Source: BOG-938 sp048498155 (lineage in GTDB: Bacteria; Pseudomonadota; Alphaproteobacteria; Caulobacterales; Caulobacteraceae). Taken from it: DNA of 64,000 nucleotides. The notes below the pieces were generated by a model. It saw nothing but the letters and a program-made list of their open reading frames with translations. It did not search any database and was not told where the DNA came from. This document shows positions 50,038 to 58,229 of this stretch, piece after piece (position 1 is the first letter of the stretch; each line of letters opens with the position of its first letter). Location: contig JBEHYN010000008.1 in the NCBI GenBank assembly GCA_048498155.1, positions 1-64,000 of the forward strand, in the 5' to 3' direction. Made by a program: the position numbers and the translations under genes.

Positions 50038-51936
50038 TCAGGCCTTGTGGTCGTCCACTTCCTCAAATTCAGCGTCAACGACGCCTTCTTCGGCGGCGGC
50101 GGACGCTCCGGCCTCACCTTCAGCCGCGCCGGCCTGGGCCTTGTACATGGCCTCGCCGAGCTTCATCGCGGCTTGAGACAGGGCCTGGGTCTTGGCCGTG
50201 ATGGCCTCTGCGTCCTCGCCGTCAACGACCGACTTGAGATCGGCGATGGCCTGCTCGATCGCGCCCTTCTCGGCTTCGGACACCTTGTCGCCGAATTCCG
50301 CCAGCGACTTTTCGCTGGAATGGATCAGGGCGTCGGCGTGGTTCTTGGCCTCAACCACGGCCTTGCGCTTCTTGTCGTCGTCGGCGTGGGCCTGGGCGTC
50401 CTTGACCATCTGGTCGATGTCGGCGTCCGACAGCCCGCCGTTGGCCTGGATGCGGATCGACTGTTCCTTGGCGGTCGCCTTGTCCTTGGCCGTCACGTGC
50501 ACAATGCCGTTGGCGTCGATGTCGAAGGTCACCTCCACCTGGGGCACCCCGCGCGGCGCGGGGGGAATGCCCACTAGGTCGAACTGGCCCAGCATCTTGT
50601 TGTCGTGCGCCATGGGACGCTCGCCCTGGAACACGCGGATGGTCACGGCCGACTGGTTGTCATCGGCGGTGGAGAAGGTCTGGCTGCGCTTGGTAGGGAT
50701 AGTGGTGTTGCGCTCGATCAGGGGGGTGAACACCCCGCCCAGGGTCTCGATGCCGAGTGTCAGCGGCGTGACGTCCAGCAGCAGCACGTCCTTGACGTCG
50801 CCTTGCAGCACGCCCGCCTGGACGGCGGCGCCCAGGGCGACCACTTCGTCAGGGTTCACGCCCTTGTGCGGCTCGCGGCCGAAAAAGGCCTTCACCGCCT
50901 CCTGCACCTTGGGCATGCGGGTCATGCCGCCGACCAGCACCACCTCGTCGATTTCCGATTTCTTGATGCCCGCGTCCTTCAGCGCCTGCTCGCAGGGGCC
51001 GATGGTGCGGCTGATCAGGTCGTCGACCAGGGATTCCAGCTTAGCGCGGGTCAGCTTCACGTTCAGGTGCAGCGGGCCCGACGAATTCATGGAAATGAAC
51101 GGCAGGTTGACCTCGTACGCAGGAACCGAAGACAGCTCCTTCTTGGCTTTTTCGGCCTCTTCCTTCAGGCGCTGAAGGGCCAGCTTGTCCTTGCGAAGAT
51201 CGACCGAGGTCTCCTTCTTGAACTCGTCGGCCAGGAAGTCGACCAGACGCAGGTCGAAGTCTTCACCGCCCAGGAAGGTGTCGCCGTTGGTGGCCTTCAC
51301 CTCGAACACGCCGTCGCCGATCTCCAGGATCGAGACGTCGAAGGTGCCGCCGCCCAGGTCATAGACGGCGATCTTCTTGCCGTCGTTCTTTTCCAGGCCA
51401 TAGGCCAGGGCCGCCGCCGTGGGCTCATTGATGATCCGCAGGACTTCAAGTCCGGCGATCTTGCCCGCGTCCTTGGTCGCTTGGCGTTGAGCGTCGTTGA
51501 AATAGGCCGGAACGGTAATGACCGCCTTTTCGACCTTTTCGCCGAGGTGGGCCTCGGCGGCCTCCTTCATTTTTTGCAGGATGAAGGCGGAAATCTGCTG
51601 GGGCGAATAGTCCTTGCCGTTGGCGCGCACCCAGGCGTCGCCATTCGGGCCCTTGACGATTTCATAGGGCACCATGCCCTTGTCCTTGGCCACCACCGGG
51701 TCATCGAATTGACGACCGATCAGGCGTTTGATGGCGAAGAAGGTGTTGGTCGGGTTGGTCACCGCCTGGCGCTTGGCCGGCTGACCGACCACGCGCTCGC
51801 CGTCGTCGAGCAGGCCCACCACCGAGGGGGTTGTGCGCGAGCCTTCAGCGTTCTCAATCACCTTCGGCAGCTTGCCGTCCATGATCGCAACGCACGAATT
51901 GGTCGTGCCAAGGTCGATACCGATAATTTTGCTCAT
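50038..51936 (-). CDS. dnaK: molecular chaperone DnaK (Hsp70)
   Basis: 632 residues. MSKIIGIDLGTTNSCVAIMDG phosphate-1 loop, VYDLGGGTFDVSILE phosphate-2, VVLVGGMTRMPKVQ, the EIDE-type linker region and C-terminal substrate domain ending FEEVDDHKA rather than EEVDK. Heat-shock operon dnaK-dnaJ with the terminator between; grpE and hrcA are 7 kb away, so the three chaperone-machine partners are dispersed over the right arm. Divergent from alkB across about 150 bp; I did not find a clean sigma-32 promoter by eye on the dnaK side. Confidence 0.98.
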   Translation of the reverse strand: MSKIIGIDLGTTNSCVAIMDGKLPKVIENAEGSRTTPSVVGLLDDGERVVGQPAKRQAVTNPTNTFFAIKRLIGRQFDDPVVAKDKGMVPYEIVKGPNGDAWVRANGKDYSPQQISAFILQKMKEAAEAHLGEKVEKAVITVPAYFNDAQRQATKDAGKIAGLEVLRIINEPTAAALAYGLEKNDGKKIAVYDLGGGTFDVSILEIGDGVFEVKATNGDTFLGGEDFDLRLVDFLADEFKKETSVDLRKDKLALQRLKEEAEKAKKELSSVPAYEVNLPFISMNSSGPLHLNVKLTRAKLESLVDDLISRTIGPCEQALKDAGIKKSEIDEVVLVGGMTRMPKVQEAVKAFFGREPHKGVNPDEVVALGAAVQAGVLQGDVKDVLLLDVTPLTLGIETLGGVFTPLIERNTTIPTKRSQTFSTADDNQSAVTIRVFQGERPMAHDNKMLGQFDLVGIPPAPRGVPQVEVTFDIDANGIVHVTAKDKATAKEQSIRIQANGGLSDADIDQMVKDAQAHADDDKKRKAVVEAKNHADALIHSSEKSLAEFGDKVSEAEKGAIEQAIADLKSVVDGEDAEAITAKTQALSQAAMKLGEAMYKAQAGAAEGEAGASAAAEEGVVDAEFEEVDDHKA

Positions 51937-52089
51937 GAGATCTGTCGCTCCCTACGGGCGAACGAACGGGCGGCCTTGAAGCAAGCGCCGATCCATCTGC
52001 CGTTCCCCGGTTCGATCGGGTCTCCAAAAATGAAGAGGCTTAAGGCGCCTCCGATAGCCTTGAGGACACGTCCTCCTACAGGGCCGCAT

Positions 52090-52794
52090 ATGGGAAACTG
52101 GGCGCCCAACGCAAGCCCGCAGGCCGATTCAACCCAACTGATTGCCACCTTGGGGGCCGCGCCTCTTGCGTGGACCCGGACCCGGACTGACATTGGCGGC
52201 TTGATCGACGGATTTCAATTTCATCCCGCAGCCCTGGACCGGGACGAGCAGGAGGCCCTAGCCGCATCGGTTATGGCCCTGGTCCGGGACGCGCCGTTTT
52301 ACAGCCCGGCCGTGCCCGGCGGGCGTCGAATGTCGGTGGCCATCACGGGGCTCGGGCCATGGTCCTGGACCAGCGACGCGAAGGGATATCGCTATGTGGC
52401 GAGCCATCCTTCGACCGGAAGGCCCTGGCCGCCAATGCCGCCCATCCTTGCTGAGCTGTGGCGGCGCTTGGCGCCGGGCGCGCCCGATCCTGACGCCTGC
52501 CTCGTCAATCTGTATCGAGACGGCGCGCGTATGGGCCTACACCAGGACCGCGACGAACAGGACTTTTCCGTGCCTGTGCTTTCGATTTCCCTGGGAGACA
52601 GCGCGATGTTCCGCATCGGCGGCCTCAAGCGCAGCGATCCGACCCGTTCGCTCAAGCTCTCCTCAGGCGATATCTGCCTGCTGACTGGCCCCGCGCGCCT
52701 GGCCTTTCATGGCATAGACCGGGTGATCGAGGGCTCCTCCACCGTGGTTCCCGGTGGCGGGCGGCTGAACCTGACGCTCAGACGGGCGCGCTAA
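52090..52794 (+). CDS. alkB: AlkB-type DNA repair dioxygenase
   Basis: Fe(II)/2-oxoglutarate dioxygenase that removes N-alkyl lesions from DNA. The HxD iron ligands are in MGLHQDRDEQDF, the distal His in LAFHGIDRV, and the 2-oxoglutarate/substrate Arg pair in GRLNLTLRRAR (RxNxTxR). About 234 residues from ATG 52090; TTG 52201 would give 197 residues and starts nearer the conserved core, so the start is uncertain. The dnaK-side position recalls the alkB/dnaKJ neighbourhood of Caulobacter crescentus. Overlaps the convergent hydrolase by four bases. Confidence 0.93.
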   Translation: MGNWAPNASPQADSTQLIATLGAAPLAWTRTRTDIGGLIDGFQFHPAALDRDEQEALAASVMALVRDAPFYSPAVPGGRRMSVAITGLGPWSWTSDAKGYRYVASHPSTGRPWPPMPPILAELWRRLAPGAPDPDACLVNLYRDGARMGLHQDRDEQDFSVPVLSISLGDSAMFRIGGLKRSDPTRSLKLSSGDICLLTGPARLAFHGIDRVIEGSSTVVPGGGRLNLTLRRAR

Positions 52795-53894
52795 TAGCCC
52801 TTCCTCAGCTCGCCCACGGAACGCCCGTCCACCGTTCCTTTGGTCAGCCATTCGCGCGAGGCTTTGAACAGCAGCAGATGGTTCTTCTCCCACATGGCGT
52901 TGTGCGAGGAGCAGGCCAGGTCGATGAACACCTTGTCGTGGGAGGCCAGGGCGGCGTAGATCGCGCGCACCCGTTCCTGCGGCACCTGTCCGTCGTACTG
53001 GCCCGAAGCCAGCAGGACCGGCGTGGTCATCTTGCCGACCACGGCCCGGTCAAATCCCCAACTCGGCACGTGGGGCGCGCGCCGTCCGCCGGGGCCCCAG
53101 GAGGCCCCTTCCGGATCGGAATTGCGCAACTCAGTCCAGATCGCCGCCGCCGTTTCCGGCGCGTACTGACCCGGGCAGGGCGCCTGCATGTCCCACTTGG
53201 CCTTGAAGTCGGCCTGGGACTGAAAGTCCATGGGCGGCGTATTGGCCGGACGAATGTCGCCCCCTTCGCGGGTGAGGGCCGGCGCCAGCAGAACCAGGCG
53301 GGAAACCTTGTCCGGATGCTGGGCGGTATAGCCGCCCGCGCGCGGTCCGCCCTGGGACCATCCGATCAGGACCACCCGCTTCACATGTTTCTGCGCGCGC
53401 AGGTGATCGACCACCACGTCGATGTCGGTCCAATCGGACTGAATGGTGGTGATCGGGCCCTTGAACGACGCCTCGCAAGGGGCCGGCAGCCTGGCCGGGA
53501 TCATTTGCGCCTGTTGCTCGCGTGACAGGTTGCACGGATCATTCATGGGCGCTGGGCGGCTGGAGCGGCCATAGCCCTCCATGTCCATGGAAAACACGTC
53601 AAATCCGGCTCGAGCCAGATAGGCCATCCAGCTGAAGTCCCTGTAGGGCACGTCAAAGGCGACTTCGGCGGGCGTGCCCGCGCCATGGACGAACAGCACC
53701 ACCCCGCGCCCGGAGCCCTTGACCTTGGACGAGACCACTTCGCGTACATAGATCTTGGCCCCGCCCGGCGTCGGCGCCACGGCGGCGGATTCAATGCGGA
53801 TGGCGTGGTCGATGCGCACGATCTTGCCGGACGCGGCGTTGGCGACCGACGCGGCGAGCAGGCTGGCGGCCAGGGCGGCCAGGGTCGTCTTCAT
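52791..53894 (-). CDS. secreted alpha/beta hydrolase
   Basis: 367 residues with a signal peptide (LAALAASLLAASVANA). Oxyanion region VVLFVHGAGTPAEVAF, nucleophile elbow VLIGWSQGGPRAGG (Ser in GWSQG), acid Asp in LLASGQYDGQVPQE, and His in CSSHNAMWEKNH form a complete triad. Cys residues in PCNLSREQQ...PAPCEAS may pair in the periplasm. Substrate unknown; an esterase/lipase role is the default. Convergent with alkB, 32 bases downstream of hemW on the same strand. Confidence 0.88.
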   Translation of the reverse strand: MKTTLAALAASLLAASVANAASGKIVRIDHAIRIESAAVAPTPGGAKIYVREVVSSKVKGSGRGVVLFVHGAGTPAEVAFDVPYRDFSWMAYLARAGFDVFSMDMEGYGRSSRPAPMNDPCNLSREQQAQMIPARLPAPCEASFKGPITTIQSDWTDIDVVVDHLRAQKHVKRVVLIGWSQGGPRAGGYTAQHPDKVSRLVLLAPALTREGGDIRPANTPPMDFQSQADFKAKWDMQAPCPGQYAPETAAAIWTELRNSDPEGASWGPGGRRAPHVPSWGFDRAVVGKMTTPVLLASGQYDGQVPQERVRAIYAALASHDKVFIDLACSSHNAMWEKNHLLLFKASREWLTKGTVDGRSVGELRKGY

Positions 53895-53926
53895 GGCGTT
53901 TCCTCGAACTTGTTGTTGGACGAAGG

Positions 53927-55078
53927 CTAGTCCGAGGCGGCCAGCTCGGCAATCACGCGGTCCAGTACGAGGCGCCCGGCCGGGGTCGCGTAAAGGCGGG
54001 CCTCGTTTGCTTGGATAAGGCCGGCTTGGACCAGATCGGAAAGGGCGCTCATGGGCAGGGGCGCAAGATCGGTCCGAAGCACGCCCTCGTCGATGCGCAG
54101 ACCCATGAGCAGGCGCTCTTCGGCGGCCTCCTGCTCGGTGAGGGTGTCGCGGCCCTCCAGGCCGTGGCCGACCGCCCGCACCACCGCCAGATAATCGTCG
54201 ATCTTGGGGAAGGTCTGCGTCGCTGCCCGCCCGGCCGCCCCGGTGATCCGCCCATGGGCTCCGGGGCCGACGCCCAGATAGTCCTCGCCTCGCCAGTAGA
54301 CGAGGTTGTGCCGACTGCGCGCGGCGATCCCGCGCGCGTGGTTGGAGACCTCATAGGCGTCAAAGCCCGCCGCGCTGAGCACCGCCTGGGTGACTTCGTA
54401 GAGCTCGGCCGCCAGATCGGGCTCGGCGGGGGCGAAGGATTTGCGCCGAACCGCGCGGTCAAAAGCCGTGCCTGGCTCGATGGTCAGCTGATAGGGCGAG
54501 ACGTGTTCGGGTCCGAGCGCCAGGGCCTCGCGAAGCGTTGCGGTCCAGGCGGCGGCGGATTGGCCCGGCAGGGCGTAGATCAGGTCCAACGACAAGCGCT
54601 CAAAGGCCTTGCCGGCCAACTCCGCCGCCCGGCGGGCCTCCGCCGCGCCGTGGTTGCGGCCTAGGAACTTGAGGGACGCGTCGTCCAGGGCCTGAACACC
54701 CAGGGACAGGCGGTTGACCCCCGCCTGGGCGAAGGCGGCGAAACGCCCGGCTTCCGCGTCGGTGGGGTTGGCCTCCAGGGTGATCTCAAGGTTGCTTTCT
54801 GCGGGCCACAACGCCTTGGCCTCGTCGATCAGCCGCGCAATCCAGGCCGGATCGGCCAGGGAGGGCGTGCCGCCGCCAAAGAATATCGACACCAGGCGGC
54901 GGGGGCCGATCATTCGCGCCTGAGCCCGCAGGTCGGCCAGGATCGCCTCGCCCAAGGCCGCGGATTCCCCCGTTCGCCGGTCCAGGGCGACATTGAAGTC
55001 GCAATAGGGGCAGATGCGCGCGCAATAGGGCCAATGGACGTAGAGGCCGAGCGGAGCGGGGTTTGAGCCAAGCGACAT
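53927..55078 (-). CDS. hemW: HemW, haem-chaperone-type radical SAM protein
   Basis: 383 residues, related to coproporphyrinogen oxidase HemN but with the HemW Cys pattern CxxxCxxC in YCARICPYCDFNVAL and no fourth adjacent Cys. FFGGGTPSLADPAWI, LEITLEANPTDAE and RLSLGVQALDDASLKFLGRNH are family blocks. HemW binds haem and is not the CPO enzyme. Lies next to rdgB on the same strand with a repeat between. The radical-SAM pattern CPYC is intact. Confidence 0.94.
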   Translation of the reverse strand: MSLGSNPAPLGLYVHWPYCARICPYCDFNVALDRRTGESAALGEAILADLRAQARMIGPRRLVSIFFGGGTPSLADPAWIARLIDEAKALWPAESNLEITLEANPTDAEAGRFAAFAQAGVNRLSLGVQALDDASLKFLGRNHGAAEARRAAELAGKAFERLSLDLIYALPGQSAAAWTATLREALALGPEHVSPYQLTIEPGTAFDRAVRRKSFAPAEPDLAAELYEVTQAVLSAAGFDAYEVSNHARGIAARSRHNLVYWRGEDYLGVGPGAHGRITGAAGRAATQTFPKIDDYLAVVRAVGHGLEGRDTLTEQEAAEERLLMGLRIDEGVLRTDLAPLPMSALSDLVQAGLIQANEARLYATPAGRLVLDRVIAELAASD

Positions 55079-55099
55079 TGGCTATGACCGCTCTGTTAT

Positions 55100-55196
55100 C
55101 CGCTCATTCCCGCGGAAGTGGGAACCCAGTGAGTACCGCGACCGGCGGCGCTGGACTGGAAAGTCCTGGGTCCCCGCTTCCGCGGGGATGAGCGGG
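55100..55196. repeat. 97-bp REP-like palindromic element between hemW and rdgB
   Basis: Outer arms CCGCTCATTCCC and GGGGATGAGCGGG, inner AACCCAG...CCTGGGT, and sub-hairpins CCGCGGAAGTGGG and CCCGCTTCCGCGGGG. Length and plan match the element at 32394-32491, with extended identity at both ends, so the two are copies of one family. Confidence 0.8.
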
Positions 55197-55235
55197 AGGG
55201 AATGTTGGACCGAATGATCTAAATGCCCATGGGTT

Positions 55236-55841
55236 CTAGTCAAACAGGGCCGCCTTCAACTTGGCGAAGGCCAGGGCGCGGTGGCTGATGGCGTCCTTGG
55301 CCTGGGGCTCCATCTCACCGAAGGTCAGGCCGCCGCCGGCGGGGACAAAGATCGGGTCATAGCCAAAGCCGCGCGTTCCCCTGGGCGGGAAGGTCAGGGT
55401 CCCGTCCACGCGCCCTTCCACCACCACGCAGGGTCCCTCATCCGGCCAGGCCACGGCCAGGGCGCAGGTGAACCAGGCGCTTGCGTCGTCCGATCCGGTT
55501 TCCTCGAAGCGCTCGGCCACCTTGTCGATGGCGGCGGCGAAATCCTTGTCCGGCCCAGCCCAGCGAGCGGAAAAAATGCCCGGCGCGCCGTCCAGCGCGG
55601 CGACCGACAGGCCGGAATCGTCAGCCAGGGCGATCAGGCCGCTGGCCTTCGCGGCGGCGCGCGCCTTGAGCAGGGCGTTGCCGACAAAGGTCGATTCCGT
55701 CTCATCCGGCTCGTCCAGACCCAGGGCGCCTGCCGCGACCACGTCGAAGCGCCCCTCCAACAGGGCCGCCAGCTCGCGCGCCTTGCCGGGATTATGGGTG
55801 GCGGCCACGATGCGCTTGCCGCGCGGCAGGTTCAGCGGCAT
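55236..55841 (-). CDS. rdgB: non-canonical purine NTP pyrophosphatase (RdgB/HAM1)
   Basis: Hydrolyses dITP/XTP to keep deaminated purines out of DNA. 201 residues: ATHNPGKARELAALL substrate loop, LADDSGLSVAALDGAPGIFSARWAG with catalytic acidic residues, FGYDPIFVPAGGGLTFGEM, and SHRALAFAKLK. Its Maf-like counterpart, maf, also lies in this window near the origin. Confidence 0.95.
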   Translation of the reverse strand: MPLNLPRGKRIVAATHNPGKARELAALLEGRFDVVAAGALGLDEPDETESTFVGNALLKARAAAKASGLIALADDSGLSVAALDGAPGIFSARWAGPDKDFAAAIDKVAERFEETGSDDASAWFTCALAVAWPDEGPCVVVEGRVDGTLTFPPRGTRGFGYDPIFVPAGGGLTFGEMEPQAKDAISHRALAFAKLKAALFD

Positions 55842-55922
55842 ATCGATCTTCCTCCGGGAGGCTCCATTGACCTTGTTCTACGCCGCCGCCGCGCGGTTCG
55901 CACCTAAGGCCGGCGCCTGCCC

Positions 55923-56816
55923 ATGAGCGAAGCTGTCCGCAGCCTGATGGCCGAGCACGTTCTGCCGGAGTCCTACGCCGAGATCGTCACGGCGGTCCAC
56001 CGGCCGATAGCCGCCCACCTGACTGCCCTGCGCGCCAAGGCCGGCAAACCCATCGTCGTGGGCCTGTGCGGCACCCAGGCCAGCGGAAAGACCACCTTGG
56101 CGGCCTTCCTCAAGGGTCTGTTGCAGGAGGGCGGGCTGAAGGCTGAAGTCCTGGCCATCGACGACCTGTACTTGAGCAAGGAACGGCGCCAGGCCCTGGC
56201 GGCCGAGGTCCACCCCCTGTTCATCACCCGCGGCCCCCCCGGCACCCACGATGTGGCCCTGGGCCATCAGGTGCTCGATGTGCTGACCGGAAAGAGCCCG
56301 CCCGGCGACGTGCGCATGCCCCATTTCGACAAGGCGGCCGACACCCTGGCCCCGCTCGACGCCTGGCGCCCGCTGGACGGGGCGGTGGATGTGGTGCTGT
56401 TCGAGGGCTGGTGCGTGGGCGGCAAGCCCCAGGCCGAGGCGCTGTTGGCCGAACCGATCAACGACCTGGAGCGCACGCGTGACCCGGACGGAGTCTGGCG
56501 CCGTTACGTCAATGACCGCCTGGGCAGCGACTATGCCGCGCTCTTTGCCCGGATCGACAGCCTCTTGATGCTCAAGGCGCCCGATTTCGACGCCGTGTTC
56601 GAGTGGCGGTCCCTGCAGGAAAAGAAGCTAGGCGACAAGCTGAAGGCCCAAGGCGGCCTGAACGACGGGCGCAAAATCATGACCCCCGACGAGCTGCGCG
56701 TGTTTCTGGCGCATTATCAACGCCTGACTGAGTGGATCTTGTCCGAAATGCCGGGCAGGGCGGATATTTTGGTGACGCTGGAGCGGGACCACACGGTGAG
56801 CGGGTTAAGGCTCTGA
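55923..56816 (+). CDS. P-loop kinase of the D-glycerate 3-kinase (GLYK/Tda10) type
   Basis: 297 residues. Walker A GLCGTQASGKTTLAAFL near residues 45-61, IDDLYLSKERRQALA, and the RGPPGTHDVALG loop are the features of the plant glycerate kinase/Tda10 family within the uridine-kinase-like P-loop group; VVLFEGWCVGG is the Walker B region and EWRSLQEKKL...MTPDELRVFLAHYQRLTEWIL follows. D-glycerate to 3-phosphoglycerate is the likely reaction, but related family members may use other acids. The gene is divergent from rdgB; a large repeat follows it. Confidence 0.85.
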   Translation: MSEAVRSLMAEHVLPESYAEIVTAVHRPIAAHLTALRAKAGKPIVVGLCGTQASGKTTLAAFLKGLLQEGGLKAEVLAIDDLYLSKERRQALAAEVHPLFITRGPPGTHDVALGHQVLDVLTGKSPPGDVRMPHFDKAADTLAPLDAWRPLDGAVDVVLFEGWCVGGKPQAEALLAEPINDLERTRDPDGVWRRYVNDRLGSDYAALFARIDSLLMLKAPDFDAVFEWRSLQEKKLGDKLKAQGGLNDGRKIMTPDELRVFLAHYQRLTEWILSEMPGRADILVTLERDHTVSGLRL

Positions 56817-56823
56817 CTCCCTT

Positions 56824-57027
56824 CCCCCATCAAGGGGGAAGGGGCTCCTTATTCTGAACCCGCCGCCACCGCCCCATTGATCGCACGGCGAGTCTGCTTT
56901 CGAAGGGCCCGGCCCCGTCAAGGATGGCCGAAGGCCACCGCTACGCGGCGGCGCTATGCGCCGTCCTTGACTGGACCCGGCCTTCGAAAAATCATTCCAT
57001 CATGCGAACAACGGCGGGGAATGAGCG
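56824..57027. repeat. about 200-bp intergenic repeat, copy 1
   Basis: Begins CCCCCATCAAGGGGGAAGGG, continues CCTTATTCTGAA and GGCGAGTCTGCTTTCGAA, and ends near ACAACGGCGGGGAATGAGCG. Copy 2 is at 60134-60330. A long hairpin is built from CTTTCGAAGGGCCCGGCC with CCGTCAAGGA on one arm and TCCTTGACTGGACCCGGCC with TTCGAAAA on the other, around a variable loop of about 40 bases. The 282-bp gap here (56817-57098) otherwise shows no gene. Confidence 0.8.
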
Positions 57028-57098
57028 GAAGCTGATGACCGCTGATCGGGCCGGAACGGGATCACGACGCGGGTCGTGAATTTAGGATGGGGGGCTTA

Positions 57099-57392
57099 AT
57101 GAAGAACAGGTCGAACGGAAAGCTTGCGCTTCTCTTCCCCTTAGGTTTCGCCCTGATCATCGCCTCGACAATTATTGCCGATGTTACTAACCGGATGGGG
57201 GCTGTCGAGCTCGGCATTTTCGCCATAGGACTGGTTCTGGTAACCGTGGGCGGCTGGTTCGTTAACCGCGCCATTTATGGGTGGTATGGGCAACTCTTTG
57301 GGATGTTTACGGACAAGGCGAAGGCCCCGCCGGGGACCATCGGCAGTCGGGGGGATCTCGTTTTGCAAAAGCATGAGGACGAGGCGGACTAA
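57099..57392 (+). CDS. small membrane protein of unknown function
   Basis: 97 residues with two membrane helices, LALLFPLGFALIIASTIIADV and LGIFAIGLVLVTVGGWFV, and a polar C-terminal tail. No family recognised. GC content is visibly lower than in neighbouring genes, and it is flanked on the left by the large repeat. ATG 57099 is chosen; one four codons upstream is possible. The reading frame could be real or chance; the TM pattern and the normal tail favour real. Confidence 0.55.
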   Translation: MKNRSNGKLALLFPLGFALIIASTIIADVTNRMGAVELGIFAIGLVLVTVGGWFVNRAIYGWYGQLFGMFTDKAKAPPGTIGSRGDLVLQKHEDEAD

Positions 57393-57440
57393 TTTACTTT
57401 CCGCTCGTTCCCCGGTTTCCTTGGCGATGGGAGGAGGCCG

Positions 57441-58154
57441 TTAAGCCGTCGCCGCCCTCTGCAGTTCCAGCAACTCACCCACCCCCTTGCGGGCCAAATC
57501 AAACAAAGCCTCAAACTCCGATCTGGAAAACCCGCGCTTCTCCCCCGTCGCCTGGAGCTCCACGATATCGCCCGAACCGGTCAGGACGAAGTTGGAGTCG
57601 GCCTCAGCGTCGGAGTCCTCCTCATAGTCCAGGTCCAGCACCGCAACGCCTTGGTGCACGCCGCAGGACACCGCCGCCACTTGGTCCAGGATCGGGTCAG
57701 TTTTGATCACGCCTTCGGTCAACAAATAGCGCGTGGCTAGGCGCAGGGCGACCCAGGCGCCGGTGATGGCCGCCGTGCGGGTGCCGCCGTCGGCCTGGAC
57801 CACGTCGCAGTCGATGGTGATCTGCCGTTCGCCTAGGGCTTTCAGGTCGATGATCGCGCGCATGGAGCGGCCGATCAGGCGCTGAATCTCCTGGGTGCGG
57901 CCCGTTTGCTTGCCCGAAGCCGCCTCGCGCCGGCCCCGGGTGTGGGTGGCGCGGGGCAGCATGCCGTATTCGGCGGTGACCCAACCCTGGCCCTTGCCGC
58001 GCAGAAATCCGGGCACGCCCTCTTCCACGCTGGCGGTGACCAGCACCTTGGTGTGGCCAAAGGACACCAGGCATGAGCCCTCCGCATAGCGGTTGACCTG
58101 GACCTCCAGGGTGACGGGACGCAGCGCATCGGGCGCTCGTTCAGATGGACGCAT
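57441..58154 (-). CDS. rph: ribonuclease PH
   Basis: Phosphorolytic 3' exonuclease for tRNA maturation. 237 residues with the RNase PH core: PVTLEVQVNRYAEGSCLVSFGHTKVLVTASVEEGVP, MRAIIDLKALGERQITIDCDVVQADGGTRTAAITGAWVAL and LDLDYEEDSDAEADSNFVLTGSG. Length and Asp-rich catalytic region are intact. Divergent from hrcA, as is common in alphaproteobacteria. Confidence 0.97.
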   Translation of the reverse strand: MRPSERAPDALRPVTLEVQVNRYAEGSCLVSFGHTKVLVTASVEEGVPGFLRGKGQGWVTAEYGMLPRATHTRGRREAASGKQTGRTQEIQRLIGRSMRAIIDLKALGERQITIDCDVVQADGGTRTAAITGAWVALRLATRYLLTEGVIKTDPILDQVAAVSCGVHQGVAVLDLDYEEDSDAEADSNFVLTGSGDIVELQATGEKRGFSRSEFEALFDLARKGVGELLELQRAATA

Positions 58155-58229
58155 GGCGGAAAGCTTCTTTCGGGCGTTTAAGAGGGTGCAATGCGCGGCT
58201 TGCGTGGGCGCAGGCGGCGCTTATCCTAA

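Noticed and set aside
51937..52089. Sigma-32 promoter for dnaK
   Set aside because: CTTGAA occurs near 51973 but on the plus strand, pointing toward alkB; I could not find a convincing heat-shock promoter on the dnaK strand by eye, so I do not annotate one.
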